Origin: Verrucomicrobiota bacterium
GTDB taxonomy: Bacteria; Verrucomicrobiota; Verrucomicrobiia; Opitutales; Oceanipulchritudinaceae
Reading direction: 5' to 3'
Length of the DNA stretch: 38,267 nt
Assembly (NCBI GenBank): GCA_009908535.1
Contig: JAAAOD010000043.1
Location: 1 to 38,267 of the forward strand
The position numbers were made by a program, and so were the translations under genes. Shown here one piece after another: positions 9,131-18,047 of this stretch (the first letter of the stretch is position 1; each line of letters begins with the position of its first letter). The notes below the pieces were generated by a model that did no database searches, had not been told where the DNA came from, and worked only from the letters and a program-made list of their open reading frames with translations.

Positions 9131-10186
9131 GTGAAAAAAATACTGGTTACTGGATCCTCCGGACTGATCGGTTCGGAGGTTTGCGTTTATTTTGCCGAGC
9201 GGGGCTGGGAGATCCACGGAGTGGACAATAACCAGCGCGCTGTGTTCTTTGGTCCGCAGGGTGACACCCGCTGGAACCAGGATCGCCTGTCCGCCAGCCT
9301 CGAAAAACAGTTTGTTCACCACGAGGTCGATATTCGCGACCGCCTCGAGGTCCTCAACCTGATGCAGGAGGTGCAGCCGGCGGCGATCGTCCACACGGCC
9401 GCCCAACCCAGTCATGACCGTGCCGCCGCCATTCCTTTCGCTGACTTCGACACCAACGCGGTCGGGACCGTCAACCTTCTCGAAGCGGCCCGGCGAAGCT
9501 GCCCGGAAGCCCCCTTCGCACACATGTCGACGAACAAGGTCTACGGCGACCGGCCCAACACCATTCCGCTTACGGAGCACGAAACGCGGTGGGATTACGA
9601 TGATCCGGCCTACGGGGACGGCATTCCCGAGGATTTTCCCATCGACCAGTCCAAACATTCCCTCTTCGGCGCCTCCAAAGTAGCGGCCGATGTCATGGTG
9701 CAGGAATACGGGCGTTACTTCAACATGCCGACCTGCGCGCTGCGGGGCGGGTGCCTGACCGGCCCCAACCACAGCGGAGTGGAACTTCACGGCTTCCTCA
9801 GTTTCCTCGCCAAATGCAATCTCGAGGAAAGGGAATTCAAGATCTTTGGCTACAAGGGCAAACAGGTTCGCGACAATATCCACAGCCACGACGTAGCCCG
9901 TTTCATTCACGCCTTCATCGAGAAACCGCTTCCCGGGGAGGTCTACAACATCGGCGGGGGCAAGGACAATACCTGCTCCATTCTGGAAGCCTTCCAACTG
10001 GTGGAGAAGTATTCCGGAAAACAAATGACCTATTCGTATGTGGAGACAAACCGGATCGGCGACCACATCTGTTACTATTCCGATCTCACGAAAATGCGGA
10101 AGCATTACCCGGCGTGGGACATCTCCATCAGCCTCGAGGAAACGATGCAGCAGATCGTGGAGAGTTGGCTGCAACGCCGGACCTGA
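9131..10186 (+). CDS. NAD-dependent epimerase/dehydratase, CDP-paratose 2-epimerase-like SDR (Phe in place of the YxxxK Tyr)
   Basis: 351 aa; [31 protein letters not shown] (GxxGxxG), [88 protein letters not shown]. Confidence 0.85.
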   Translation: MKKILVTGSSGLIGSEVCVYFAERGWEIHGVDNNQRAVFFGPQGDTRWNQDRLSASLEKQFVHHEVDIRDRLEVLNLMQEVQPAAIVHTAAQPSHDRAAAIPFADFDTNAVGTVNLLEAARRSCPEAPFAHMSTNKVYGDRPNTIPLTEHETRWDYDDPAYGDGIPEDFPIDQSKHSLFGASKVAADVMVQEYGRYFNMPTCALRGGCLTGPNHSGVELHGFLSFLAKCNLEEREFKIFGYKGKQVRDNIHSHDVARFIHAFIEKPLPGEVYNIGGGKDNTCSILEAFQLVEKYSGKQMTYSYVETNRIGDHICYYSDLTKMRKHYPAWDISISLEETMQQIVESWLQRRT

Positions 10187-10190
10187 ATCC

Positions 10191-11393
10191 ATGCGGGTCC
10201 TGATTGCGGAGGAGGCCCTGCAGTCCGGGGCCGGTCACTGGCCCAGCTACATTGGCGGCCTGGGGAGTGCTTTCCGCGAGGCGGGGGACAGGGTGGAGGT
10301 CGCGGTGCACCGCGGAGCCGGTGAGGACCTCTGTGCTCGGGTGGGCGGAACCCCGTGGTTCAGTCGTAATTGCTGGATCGATACGCGCAGCCAGGGAGCG
10401 CTTGGCGGGCTGCGCCACAACTTTATTTACCATCGTGAGCTGAAGGACTGGCTGCGAAGGGAAGAGGAACCCCTTGACTGGGTGCTCGCCCTCACCGTGC
10501 GGCCGCAGCACCTTCTGGCTCTCGCCCGGCTCGGGCGGGACCGCGAGGCCATGGGGGGAGCGCGGTTGCTCCTTCTTTTCGTACAGGGATTCGGCCGGTA
10601 CAACGGGCCGGGCCGCTCGGTGTGCTTCTCCTCCACGCCGACGAACCGCATGGCGAGGTTCTGTTTCCGGCTTCTCGCCCCCGCCGTCCGCGAGGGAAGG
10701 GCTGTTCTCGCTGCGGAGACGAACGGAATGAGGCGCGAACTGGAGGAATTCAGCGATCTTCCGGTGAAGCTCTTCCCCCATCCCGTGCCGCCTCCGGAGA
10801 AGCTGCCGCCACCGGTGGCCGGGAGATCACCTTTTCTGCTCACGGCACCGGGATTCGCCCGTCACGAGAAGGGGAGCGACCTCCTGCGGACGGCCATCGA
10901 GGAGCTGCTCGGTGCGGGCGAGGCGGACGGGGTTGAATTTGTTCTCCAGTGGCCCGAACCGTTTTCCCTGCACGACGGATCCCCTCTCGGTCCCGGGGAG
11001 AGGCTGGCCTCCGATCCCCGGGTCCGCCTCGTCAATGAAAACCTCGATCCTGCCGCCTACGAAAAGCTCATCGCGGAGAGCGGCGCGGTCCTGCTTCCGT
11101 ATCGACGAAATTCCTACCACAATCGCCTGTCCCGTGTGGCCATCGAGGCGGCCGGGCGGGGCAAGCCCCTCCTCTACACGACGGGGACCTGGACGGAGGA
11201 GGTCGCCGTAACCGCCGGCACGGGCGTTCCCGTTCACGAGGAGTCGGCCCGGGCGCTGGCGGCGGCGATCCGCGAAGCGGTAGCGCGGCGGCACGAACTG
11301 GAGGCACGGGCCCGCGAGGGCGCGGCGGCGGTGGCTTCCTTCCACACCGCGGCCACCTTCCGGCAGCAACTGCAGGAGATCATGGAAAAATGA
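10191..11393 (+). CDS. Glycosyltransferase family 4-like (GT-B)
   Basis: ATG at 10191 in the ORF 10038..11393 frame; LLTAPGFARHEKGSDLLRTAIEELL, AVLLPYRRNSYHNRLSRVAIEAAGRGKPLLYTTGTWTEEV. Confidence 0.78.
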   Translation: MRVLIAEEALQSGAGHWPSYIGGLGSAFREAGDRVEVAVHRGAGEDLCARVGGTPWFSRNCWIDTRSQGALGGLRHNFIYHRELKDWLRREEEPLDWVLALTVRPQHLLALARLGRDREAMGGARLLLLFVQGFGRYNGPGRSVCFSSTPTNRMARFCFRLLAPAVREGRAVLAAETNGMRRELEEFSDLPVKLFPHPVPPPEKLPPPVAGRSPFLLTAPGFARHEKGSDLLRTAIEELLGAGEADGVEFVLQWPEPFSLHDGSPLGPGERLASDPRVRLVNENLDPAAYEKLIAESGAVLLPYRRNSYHNRLSRVAIEAAGRGKPLLYTTGTWTEEVAVTAGTGVPVHEESARALAAAIREAVARRHELEARAREGAAAVASFHTAATFRQQLQEIMEK

Positions 11394-11929
11394 ACCGACG
11401 TCTGTTCGCGGGCGCGGTGGCCGCCTACCTTTACAACGGCTGGATCGGCCGTTTCCCCTCCCGTCGTCTGCGGTGCTGGTACCTTCGACGGTGGCTGGGA
11501 AACATGGGTCAGAGGGCGGGCGTTCAGCTGGGCTGCCGTTTCCTGAACGGACGCAACGTCCATCTGGGGGAGGGCGCCGTCATCAATTTCGGGAGCTTGC
11601 TGGACGGGCGAAAGCATGCCGTCGAGATCGGCCATGATGCCAGTATCGGGCCGGAGGCCGCCCTCCTGACCCTCGGGCACGATCCGCAGGCGGCGGACTT
11701 CGCCGATCGGGGCGGGGTCGTCCGGATCGGGCCGCGGGTCTGGATCGGCTATCGCGCCATTGTCCTGCCCGGGGTGACGATCGGTGAAGGCGCCGTGGTC
11801 GCGGCCGGGGCCGTCGTCACCCGCGATATCGATCCCTTCAGCATTTGCGCCGGAAGCCCGGCCCGCCCCGTCGGCGAGAGGTCACGGGAAATCAACTACG
11901 AATTGCACTACAGTCCGTGGCTGTTATGA
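11390..11929 (+). CDS. Left-handed beta-helix acyltransferase (hexapeptide repeat)
   Basis: ATGA overlap with upstream stop; IGHDASIGPEAALLTLGHD...VRIGPRVWIGYRAIVLPGVTIGEGAVVAAGAVVTRDIDPFSICAGSPARPV. Confidence 0.88.
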   Translation: MNRRLFAGAVAAYLYNGWIGRFPSRRLRCWYLRRWLGNMGQRAGVQLGCRFLNGRNVHLGEGAVINFGSLLDGRKHAVEIGHDASIGPEAALLTLGHDPQAADFADRGGVVRIGPRVWIGYRAIVLPGVTIGEGAVVAAGAVVTRDIDPFSICAGSPARPVGERSREINYELHYSPWLL

Positions 11930-11951
11930 GAATGCACTTGGGAGCTCCAAT

Positions 11952-13049
11952 ATGAGAATACTGATTACGGGAGTCTGCGGTTTTGTGGGAACCTCACTTG
12001 TCCGGGAGATAAGGCGGGCGCATCCTGACTGGGAACTGGTTGGCCTCGACAACTTTTCCCGCGCGGGATCGTGGCGCAACAAGGATTCCGTTGAAACGGA
12101 GGCCGGCGTCCACCTTTTCCACGGGGACATCCGCTCCGCGAGTGATCTGGAAACCCTGCCACCCTGCGACTGGGTGCTCGATGCGGCCGCCAACCCCAGC
12201 GTCCTCGCCGGAGTCGACGGGCAGACGAGTTCGCGCCAGTTGGTTGAACACAACCTGGCCGGAACCATCAATCTACTTGAGTACTGTCGCCGGCATGAGG
12301 CGGGCTTCATCCTCTTGTCAACGAGCCGGGTCTATTCGATTCCGCCTTTGGCCGGGTTGTCCATACGGGTCGAACAAACCCACGAAGGACGCAACCGCTT
12401 TACTCCGGAGCCCGGAACGCCAATGCCGACGGGGGTGAGTCCGGCTGGCGTCGCGGAGAGCTTTTCAACGGAACCGCCTGTTTCCCTCTATGGCAGCACC
12501 AAAGTTGCCAGCGAACACCTCGCGCGCGAATACGGGTGCACCTATGGGTTCCCCGTCTGGATCAACCGCTGCGGGGTTCTCGCCGGAGCCGGCCAGTTCG
12601 GGCATCCCGCGCAGGGGATCTTTGCCTTCTGGGTGCACGCCTTCCGCGAGGGCCGTCCGCTGAAGTACATTGGATTCGACGGGGAAGGGCGGCAGGTCCG
12701 CGACTGCCTGCATCCGCGGGACCTTTTGCCGCTGCTCGATCAACAAATGGGGGCGGGGAACGACGTTTCCGGAAAGCCCGCGGTCGTCAACCTGGCCGGG
12801 GGGCTCGAGAACAGCATGTCCCTGGCCGAACTGACCCGCTGGTGCCGGAAGCGGTATCCGGATTCCCCTACCGGGGAACCGGAATCTTCGCCGGAAAATC
12901 GCCCTTTTGATCTGCCCTGGGTGGTGCTCGACACGCACAGGGCGAAGGAAGCATGGGGCTGGCAGCCGGGGACCCCGATCGAATCCATCCTCGGGGAGAT
13001 CGCGGCCTTTGCTGATGAACAGCCCGAGTGGCTCTCCCTCACTTTTTAA
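11952..13049 (+). CDS. NAD-dependent epimerase, CDP-paratose 2-epimerase-like SDR (intact YxxxK)
   Basis: MRILITGVCGFVGTSLVREIRRAHPDWELVGLDNFSRAGSWRN, LLSTSRVY, SLYGSTKVASEHLAREYG, NRCGVLAGAGQFG, EGRQVRDCLHPRDL. Confidence 0.85.
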   Translation: MRILITGVCGFVGTSLVREIRRAHPDWELVGLDNFSRAGSWRNKDSVETEAGVHLFHGDIRSASDLETLPPCDWVLDAAANPSVLAGVDGQTSSRQLVEHNLAGTINLLEYCRRHEAGFILLSTSRVYSIPPLAGLSIRVEQTHEGRNRFTPEPGTPMPTGVSPAGVAESFSTEPPVSLYGSTKVASEHLAREYGCTYGFPVWINRCGVLAGAGQFGHPAQGIFAFWVHAFREGRPLKYIGFDGEGRQVRDCLHPRDLLPLLDQQMGAGNDVSGKPAVVNLAGGLENSMSLAELTRWCRKRYPDSPTGEPESSPENRPFDLPWVVLDTHRAKEAWGWQPGTPIESILGEIAAFADEQPEWLSLTF

Positions 13050-13065
13050 TCAGGGCCGATCCGCC

Positions 13066-14889
13066 ATGTCCGCATTTTTGCAAAAAGCTCAACGCATCTA
13101 CAACCTTGCCGCGCCCTACGGGCGCCGGAAGATGCTGCTGGTCTTCCTCGTCGCCCTGGCGCAAGGCATTTTCCAAGTGATCGGGGTGACCTCGATTTTC
13201 CCCTTCCTCGCGCTTGCTGCCAATCCGGGTCAGTTCATGAATTCCGAACTGGGACAGACCCTCCTGCGCTGGCTGCCTGAGATCACGGAAAGGCAACTGT
13301 TGCTGGTGGCCGGCCTCTTCGCCATTCTTGCCCTGCTGAGCGCAAACGCGGTCATGCTTCTCGGGGAGGTCGCCCGCGCACGGTACGTGGCGGGACTCGG
13401 CCACTGGCTGCGCGTGCGTCTCCTCAGTCAGATGGTCAACAATCCTTACGGCTACTTTCTGCACCACAACACGGGAGAACTGCTGAAGAAGGCTTCTGCC
13501 GACGTGATGAGTTTCATCGGGGGCATTTTAGCTCCCCTTATGGACTTTCTCGCGCGCCTGATCATGGTGATCCTCCTTCTTGCGACCCTCCTCTGGATCA
13601 ACCTTGGCATCACTCTGGTGGCGGGCCTCATTCTGGTCGGATTCTACGTGCTGGTCTACAAGATCCTCGGGCGAATGCGGAAGGCGACCTCGGACGGCCT
13701 TAAGGCGGCCAACCGGGGTGCGATGAAGGAGGCGCTTCAGGTTTTATCCGGCATCAAGCCCATCAAAGTGCACGGAGTGGAACGCTTTTTTATCAGGAGG
13801 TACGGCGGCTTTACCGCCATGCAGGCCCGCCTTGCGAAATGGATCCCGGTCGTCAACAACTCGCCGCGGTACCTGATCGAACCCATCGCCTTCGGCGGGA
13901 TCGTTGGCGTAGTGATTTACTATGTGGTACTCGGCCAGTCGGTGCAGTCGATCCTCCCGGTCCTCGGGGTCATGGCGCTTGCGGGCTACCGTTTGCTGCC
14001 GAATATCCAGCTCATGTACGGCGCCTTCAGCGGGATTTCCATCTCCTCGCACGCCCTTGAGGAAATCTACGACGAGATCCGCGGGCGCGGCTTTCAGCAT
14101 CCCCTCGTTTTTCCGGATCCCTTCGCCGCCAGCGGCCCCAAACCGATCCGCTGGGAAGAAGCCATCGAGTTAAAGGATATCACTTTTCACTACAAAGGAG
14201 CCAAGACACCGGTCCTCGACGGGATGAACCTCCGCATTCCGAAAAACCACTTCTATGCCTTTATCGGGGAAACCGGATCGGGGAAATCGACGCTCATCGA
14301 CCTGATCCTCGGGCTTCACGAGCCATCCGGGGGCCAGATTCTGGTCGACGGGATCCCTCTGACGCCTGAACGGATGCGTTCCTGGCGCGCAGGCATTGGT
14401 TACGTGCCCCAGGATATCTTTCTCATGGACGATACCATTTCGGCCAATATTGCTTTCGGCGTTCCTCCTGAAGAAATAGAGATGGAACGTGTCCACGAAG
14501 TGGCGAAGGCCGCGCAGTTGAGACGTTTCATCAGCGAGGAGCTTCCCGACGGGTTTGCAACGAAAGTGGGGGAACGCGGCGTCCGCCTTTCCGGCGGGCA
14601 GCGCCAGCGCATCGGCCTTGCCCGGGCCCTCTACCACGAGCCGGCCCTGCTGATCCTCGACGAGGCGACCAGCGCCCTCGACAACCAGACCGAAGCGGCC
14701 CTCATGGAGGCCATAGAAAGCCTCCACGGGAAACTGAGTCTCCTCGTCATCGCCCACCGTCTCACCACCGTGCGCCGGGCGGACAAGGTGATCCAGCTTG
14801 CCGGGGGCGGAGTGGCAAGGGAAGGCACCTACGCGGAGATCGTTCCTTACCTCCCGGAGGAGGAGGTTGTGAATCAGGATTCCGGTTAG
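13066..14889 (+). CDS. ABC transporter permease/ATP-binding half-transporter, PglK/MsbA-type (candidate lipid-linked oligosaccharide flippase)
   Basis: TM domain followed by NBD: Walker A GETGSGKSTLIDLILGL, Q-loop GYVPQDIFLMDDTISANIAFG, signature LSGGQRQRIGLARALY, Walker B LLILDEATSALD, H-loop VIAHRLTTV. Permease YRLLPNIQLMY resembles the PglK YRLMPS segment. Confidence 0.93.
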   Translation: MSAFLQKAQRIYNLAAPYGRRKMLLVFLVALAQGIFQVIGVTSIFPFLALAANPGQFMNSELGQTLLRWLPEITERQLLLVAGLFAILALLSANAVMLLGEVARARYVAGLGHWLRVRLLSQMVNNPYGYFLHHNTGELLKKASADVMSFIGGILAPLMDFLARLIMVILLLATLLWINLGITLVAGLILVGFYVLVYKILGRMRKATSDGLKAANRGAMKEALQVLSGIKPIKVHGVERFFIRRYGGFTAMQARLAKWIPVVNNSPRYLIEPIAFGGIVGVVIYYVVLGQSVQSILPVLGVMALAGYRLLPNIQLMYGAFSGISISSHALEEIYDEIRGRGFQHPLVFPDPFAASGPKPIRWEEAIELKDITFHYKGAKTPVLDGMNLRIPKNHFYAFIGETGSGKSTLIDLILGLHEPSGGQILVDGIPLTPERMRSWRAGIGYVPQDIFLMDDTISANIAFGVPPEEIEMERVHEVAKAAQLRRFISEELPDGFATKVGERGVRLSGGQRQRIGLARALYHEPALLILDEATSALDNQTEAALMEAIESLHGKLSLLVIAHRLTTVRRADKVIQLAGGGVAREGTYAEIVPYLPEEEVVNQDSG

Positions 14890-14894
14890 AGGCG

Positions 14895-15794
14895 ATGAAG
14901 GAATTCCGTATCCATTTTATCATTATCGGCGCGGCCAAGGCGGGGACGACGAGCCTTGCCCGCTGGCTGGCGGAAACGCCCGCGTGTTGCCTGAGCGAAC
15001 CGAAGGAAACGATGTTCTTCGGAAGCGAGCGCCGGCACCGGGAGGGGCTGGACTGGTACCGGCGGACCTACTTCGCCCACTGGGATGGAAAATCCCTGCC
15101 GGGGGAGGCAACGCCTGCCTATTCCGACCGGACGGAATGTCCGGGTACCCCGGAACGGGTTCATGCCCACAACCCCGGAGCCCGCATTCTCTACATGGTG
15201 CGCGATCCGGTCAAACGGACGGAATCCGCATGGCGTATGTGGGCGAGCCTGGAACCCCACGGCCATCCTTTCGCGGATCACCTGATCGAGCGTGCCCGGG
15301 CCGGATTCCATGCCTGGCTGGAAGATGCGACCGTATTCCGCCACGTCACGGAAACCAGTCGCTACGCCTGGCAGTGGGAAGCCTGGAAGGCGTTTCCCGC
15401 CAGTCAGCGGATGACCCTCTTTCTTGAGGACCTGCAGGCCGACAAGGAGAGGGCCTTGCGGCAGGTGGCGCAATTCCTGGAAATCCCCGCCGGCCCTCTC
15501 CTCGCGAAAAGCAACCGCAACTATAATACTGCGGAAGGCCGTATCATGAAAACGGCCCTTCGGAAAGGAGTGGAGGGGCACGTCCTCTGGCGCTCGGTCA
15601 AGCGGTTCGTCCCGGAGGTGATGAAACGGCGCCTCCTTGATAGCCCCCTCGGCACGCGCAAAGCCGAACTGCCGGCGGAGGGCTGGAACCCGGGCCTGAA
15701 ACGGCGGTTTCTCGACGAAGTTCGGGAGGATGCCCTGCGTCTTTTGCATGAACAGGGCCGGCCCGGCAGTTTCTGGGATCTGGAACTTGAATGA
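14895..15794 (+). CDS. Sulfotransferase domain protein
   Basis: FIIIGAAKAGTTSLARWLAETPAC (5'-PSB-type P-loop), CLSEPKETMFF, ILYMVRDPVKRTESAWRMW (3'-PB-type RDPxxRxxS). Confidence 0.9.
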   Translation: MKEFRIHFIIIGAAKAGTTSLARWLAETPACCLSEPKETMFFGSERRHREGLDWYRRTYFAHWDGKSLPGEATPAYSDRTECPGTPERVHAHNPGARILYMVRDPVKRTESAWRMWASLEPHGHPFADHLIERARAGFHAWLEDATVFRHVTETSRYAWQWEAWKAFPASQRMTLFLEDLQADKERALRQVAQFLEIPAGPLLAKSNRNYNTAEGRIMKTALRKGVEGHVLWRSVKRFVPEVMKRRLLDSPLGTRKAELPAEGWNPGLKRRFLDEVREDALRLLHEQGRPGSFWDLELE

Positions 15795-16783
15795 AGAAGA
15801 GCGGAAAACGATTGCTGTTATGGACACCCGGGATTGAGACCCACGGAGGTCGGCCCAGCGCCAACCTTGGGGATCTCATCATCGAGGAGGCGGTGGAAGC
15901 CGAACTCCGGACGCTATTCCCGCAGTGGGAAATGCAAAAGGTGTCCACTCACCTTCGCTTCGGGCCAGCCCACCGCCGACAGGCCAGGGAAGCCGACCTG
16001 ATTGTGGTTGGAGGTTCCAACCTGCTCAGTTCCTACATGGATGGTTATTTCCAGTGGGATCTGACCATGGTCAATGCCGTGGCGGCCCGGGGCAGTGTCC
16101 TCATGGGTGCGGGGTGGTGGCGGGACCAGGGCGTCGCCAACCGGTACACGAAGATTCTCCTGAATCTTGTCTTGTCGAGGAAGTTCAAGCACTCTGTCCG
16201 GGACGGCCAGGCGGCGGCCCGGCTCCGGGAAATCCATATACCCAAGGTCCTGAACACGGCCTGTCCGACGATGTGGAAACTCGCGGAAATGGATTTATCG
16301 CGGCTGCGTACGAAACCGGCCGAGAAGGTGCTCTGCATGTTGACCGACTACTACCCGGAACCGGAACTCGACCGGCGTCTGCTGGATTTACTGAAGGAGC
16401 GGTACAAAACGGTTTATTTCTGGCCGCAGGGCTTGGGGGACGAGATCTACTCCCGCGAGCTTTCCTTTGACGGAGTCCTGCTTGACCGTAATTTGGAAGC
16501 GCTTGATGAGCTTCTCGCCACCGAAACGGAGCTCGATTACGTGGGGACGCGGCTGCACGGCGGGGTGCGGTGCCTCAAAGCCGGAAAGCGCTGCCTGACC
16601 CTCGAGGTTGACAACCGCGCGCGGGAAATCGGCAAAGACACGGGGCTTCCGACCGCGGCGAGGAGCGACCTCGAGGCCGTGCGGAAGTGGACGGAGGGGT
16701 CGGATCCCGTGCAACTCCGTCTCCCGCGGGAATCAATTCAGGAGTGGAAGGGGCAGTTTGCCCGGTTTTCGGAGCATGAATAA
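15791..16783 (+). CDS. Polysaccharide pyruvyl transferase family protein (CsaB/WcaK-like)
   Basis: LLWTPGIETHGGRPSANLGDLIIEEAVEAEL, ADLIVVGGSNLL, FWPQGLGDE, ETELDYVGTRLHGGVRCLKAGKRCLTLEVDNRAREIGKDTGLP. ATGA overlap with the sulfotransferase. Confidence 0.87.
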   Translation: MKKSGKRLLLWTPGIETHGGRPSANLGDLIIEEAVEAELRTLFPQWEMQKVSTHLRFGPAHRRQAREADLIVVGGSNLLSSYMDGYFQWDLTMVNAVAARGSVLMGAGWWRDQGVANRYTKILLNLVLSRKFKHSVRDGQAAARLREIHIPKVLNTACPTMWKLAEMDLSRLRTKPAEKVLCMLTDYYPEPELDRRLLDLLKERYKTVYFWPQGLGDEIYSRELSFDGVLLDRNLEALDELLATETELDYVGTRLHGGVRCLKAGKRCLTLEVDNRAREIGKDTGLPTAARSDLEAVRKWTEGSDPVQLRLPRESIQEWKGQFARFSEHE

Positions 16784-18047
16784 AAGCTCGTACCAGATTC
16801 GCCACTACACGACTTATCCTGCCGGGGGAGGCGCGGGTATTGCCGCCGACCGTCTCGTCCGCGGCCTTCTGGCCTCGGGTGTTCGGGCGGACCTTTGCGG
16901 AGTGAAGCCGCGGGGAAGCGCGGAACACCTGGGCGCGATCCGCTACGGAAAGTCCATTCACGAGCGGGTATGGCGCCGCTGGCGCAGGTGGCAGCTGCAA
17001 CATCTTCCCGAAGGATATACCGGAATGTCCTCCCAGGGGGCTGTCTTCAGCAGCGACCGCAGTGCCCATGGAATGGCCTTGCGCAGCAGTTTCCAGGGTG
17101 CGGATCTGTTGCACTTCCATTGGATGTCGGACATGATCGACTATGGAAAGAGTCTTGCCGACCTTTCCCCGGCAACCCCGATCGTCTGGACCCTCCACGA
17201 CATGGGGCCTTTTACGGGCGGTTGCTCCTACAGCCTCGAATGTCGTGGTTTCGAACGCTCGTGCAAAGCCTGTCCCCAACTTCCGGCAGCGGCGGCCCCG
17301 GAAGCGGAACGCAGTCTCGGACGGAAGATCAAGGCGGTGCGTTCTTTACGCCATCGCATCGTCTGCATTGCCCCGAGTCACTGGCTCACTGATGAGGCAC
17401 GGCAAAGCAGCGTCTTTGCCGGTGTGCGGTGTGAGACGATCCCGAATGGTCTCGACCTCGGGATTTTTTCCCCGCGACACCGGGCGCAAGGGCGGCAAGA
17501 GCTCGGGTTGAATTCCGAGGATCGCCTTATCCTCTTTGTCGCGGCGTCCCTCGCCAATCCCCTCAAAGGCATGGGGACCCTGCTGGAAGCGGCGACCGGG
17601 CTAGCGGCGCGCCGGAATGTCCGGATCGCCTACCTTGGGAAAACGGAGGAGACGGCGTTTCCGGAAAACTGGGAAGGCCTCGGCAACCTGCGGGAGGAAG
17701 CGGACCTTGCGAAGGTGTATGCGGCGGCGGATGTGGTCGTGGTGCCCTCGCGGGCGGACAATTACCCGAATGTGATAGCGGAAGCCCTTGCCAGCGGGAC
17801 CCCGGTGGCGGGAAGCCGGATCGGGGGAATTCCCGAAATGGTGCGCGAAGGGGAAACGGGTTGGTTGTCGGAACCGGGTGATCCCCGACATCTACGGCAT
17901 GTTCTTGAGGAGGCGGTCTCCATGCCATCGGAGTCGTATCGCGGTCTTCGCGCACGCGCGCGCAGGGCCGCCGCGACCACGTTCGCGCTTACGCGGGTCA
18001 GTAATGAGTACCGCAGGCTTTATGAGGAATTATTGAAGGGGGTGTAA
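16776..18047 (+). CDS. Glycosyltransferase family 4 (WcaC-like)
   Basis: ATG at 16776 overlaps the preceding stop. WTLHDMGPFTGGCSYSLECRGFERSCKACPQLP, IPNGLDLGIFSP, VPSRADNYPNVIAEALASGTPVAGSRIGGIPEMV. Confidence 0.92.
   Translation: MNKSSYQIRHYTTYPAGGGAGIAADRLVRGLLASGVRADLCGVKPRGSAEHLGAIRYGKSIHERVWRRWRRWQLQHLPEGYTGMSSQGAVFSSDRSAHGMALRSSFQGADLLHFHWMSDMIDYGKSLADLSPATPIVWTLHDMGPFTGGCSYSLECRGFERSCKACPQLPAAAAPEAERSLGRKIKAVRSLRHRIVCIAPSHWLTDEARQSSVFAGVRCETIPNGLDLGIFSPRHRAQGRQELGLNSEDRLILFVAASLANPLKGMGTLLEAATGLAARRNVRIAYLGKTEETAFPENWEGLGNLREEADLAKVYAAADVVVVPSRADNYPNVIAEALASGTPVAGSRIGGIPEMVREGETGWLSEPGDPRHLRHVLEEAVSMPSESYRGLRARARRAAATTFALTRVSNEYRRLYEELLKGV

Noticed and set aside
7811-10192. 793-aa minus-strand ORF spanning two genes and an intergenic gap
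   Set aside because: Antisense to a well-supported GT4 and an SDR. Translation is low-complexity and lacks motifs, as expected for stop-poor antisense frames in GC-rich DNA.
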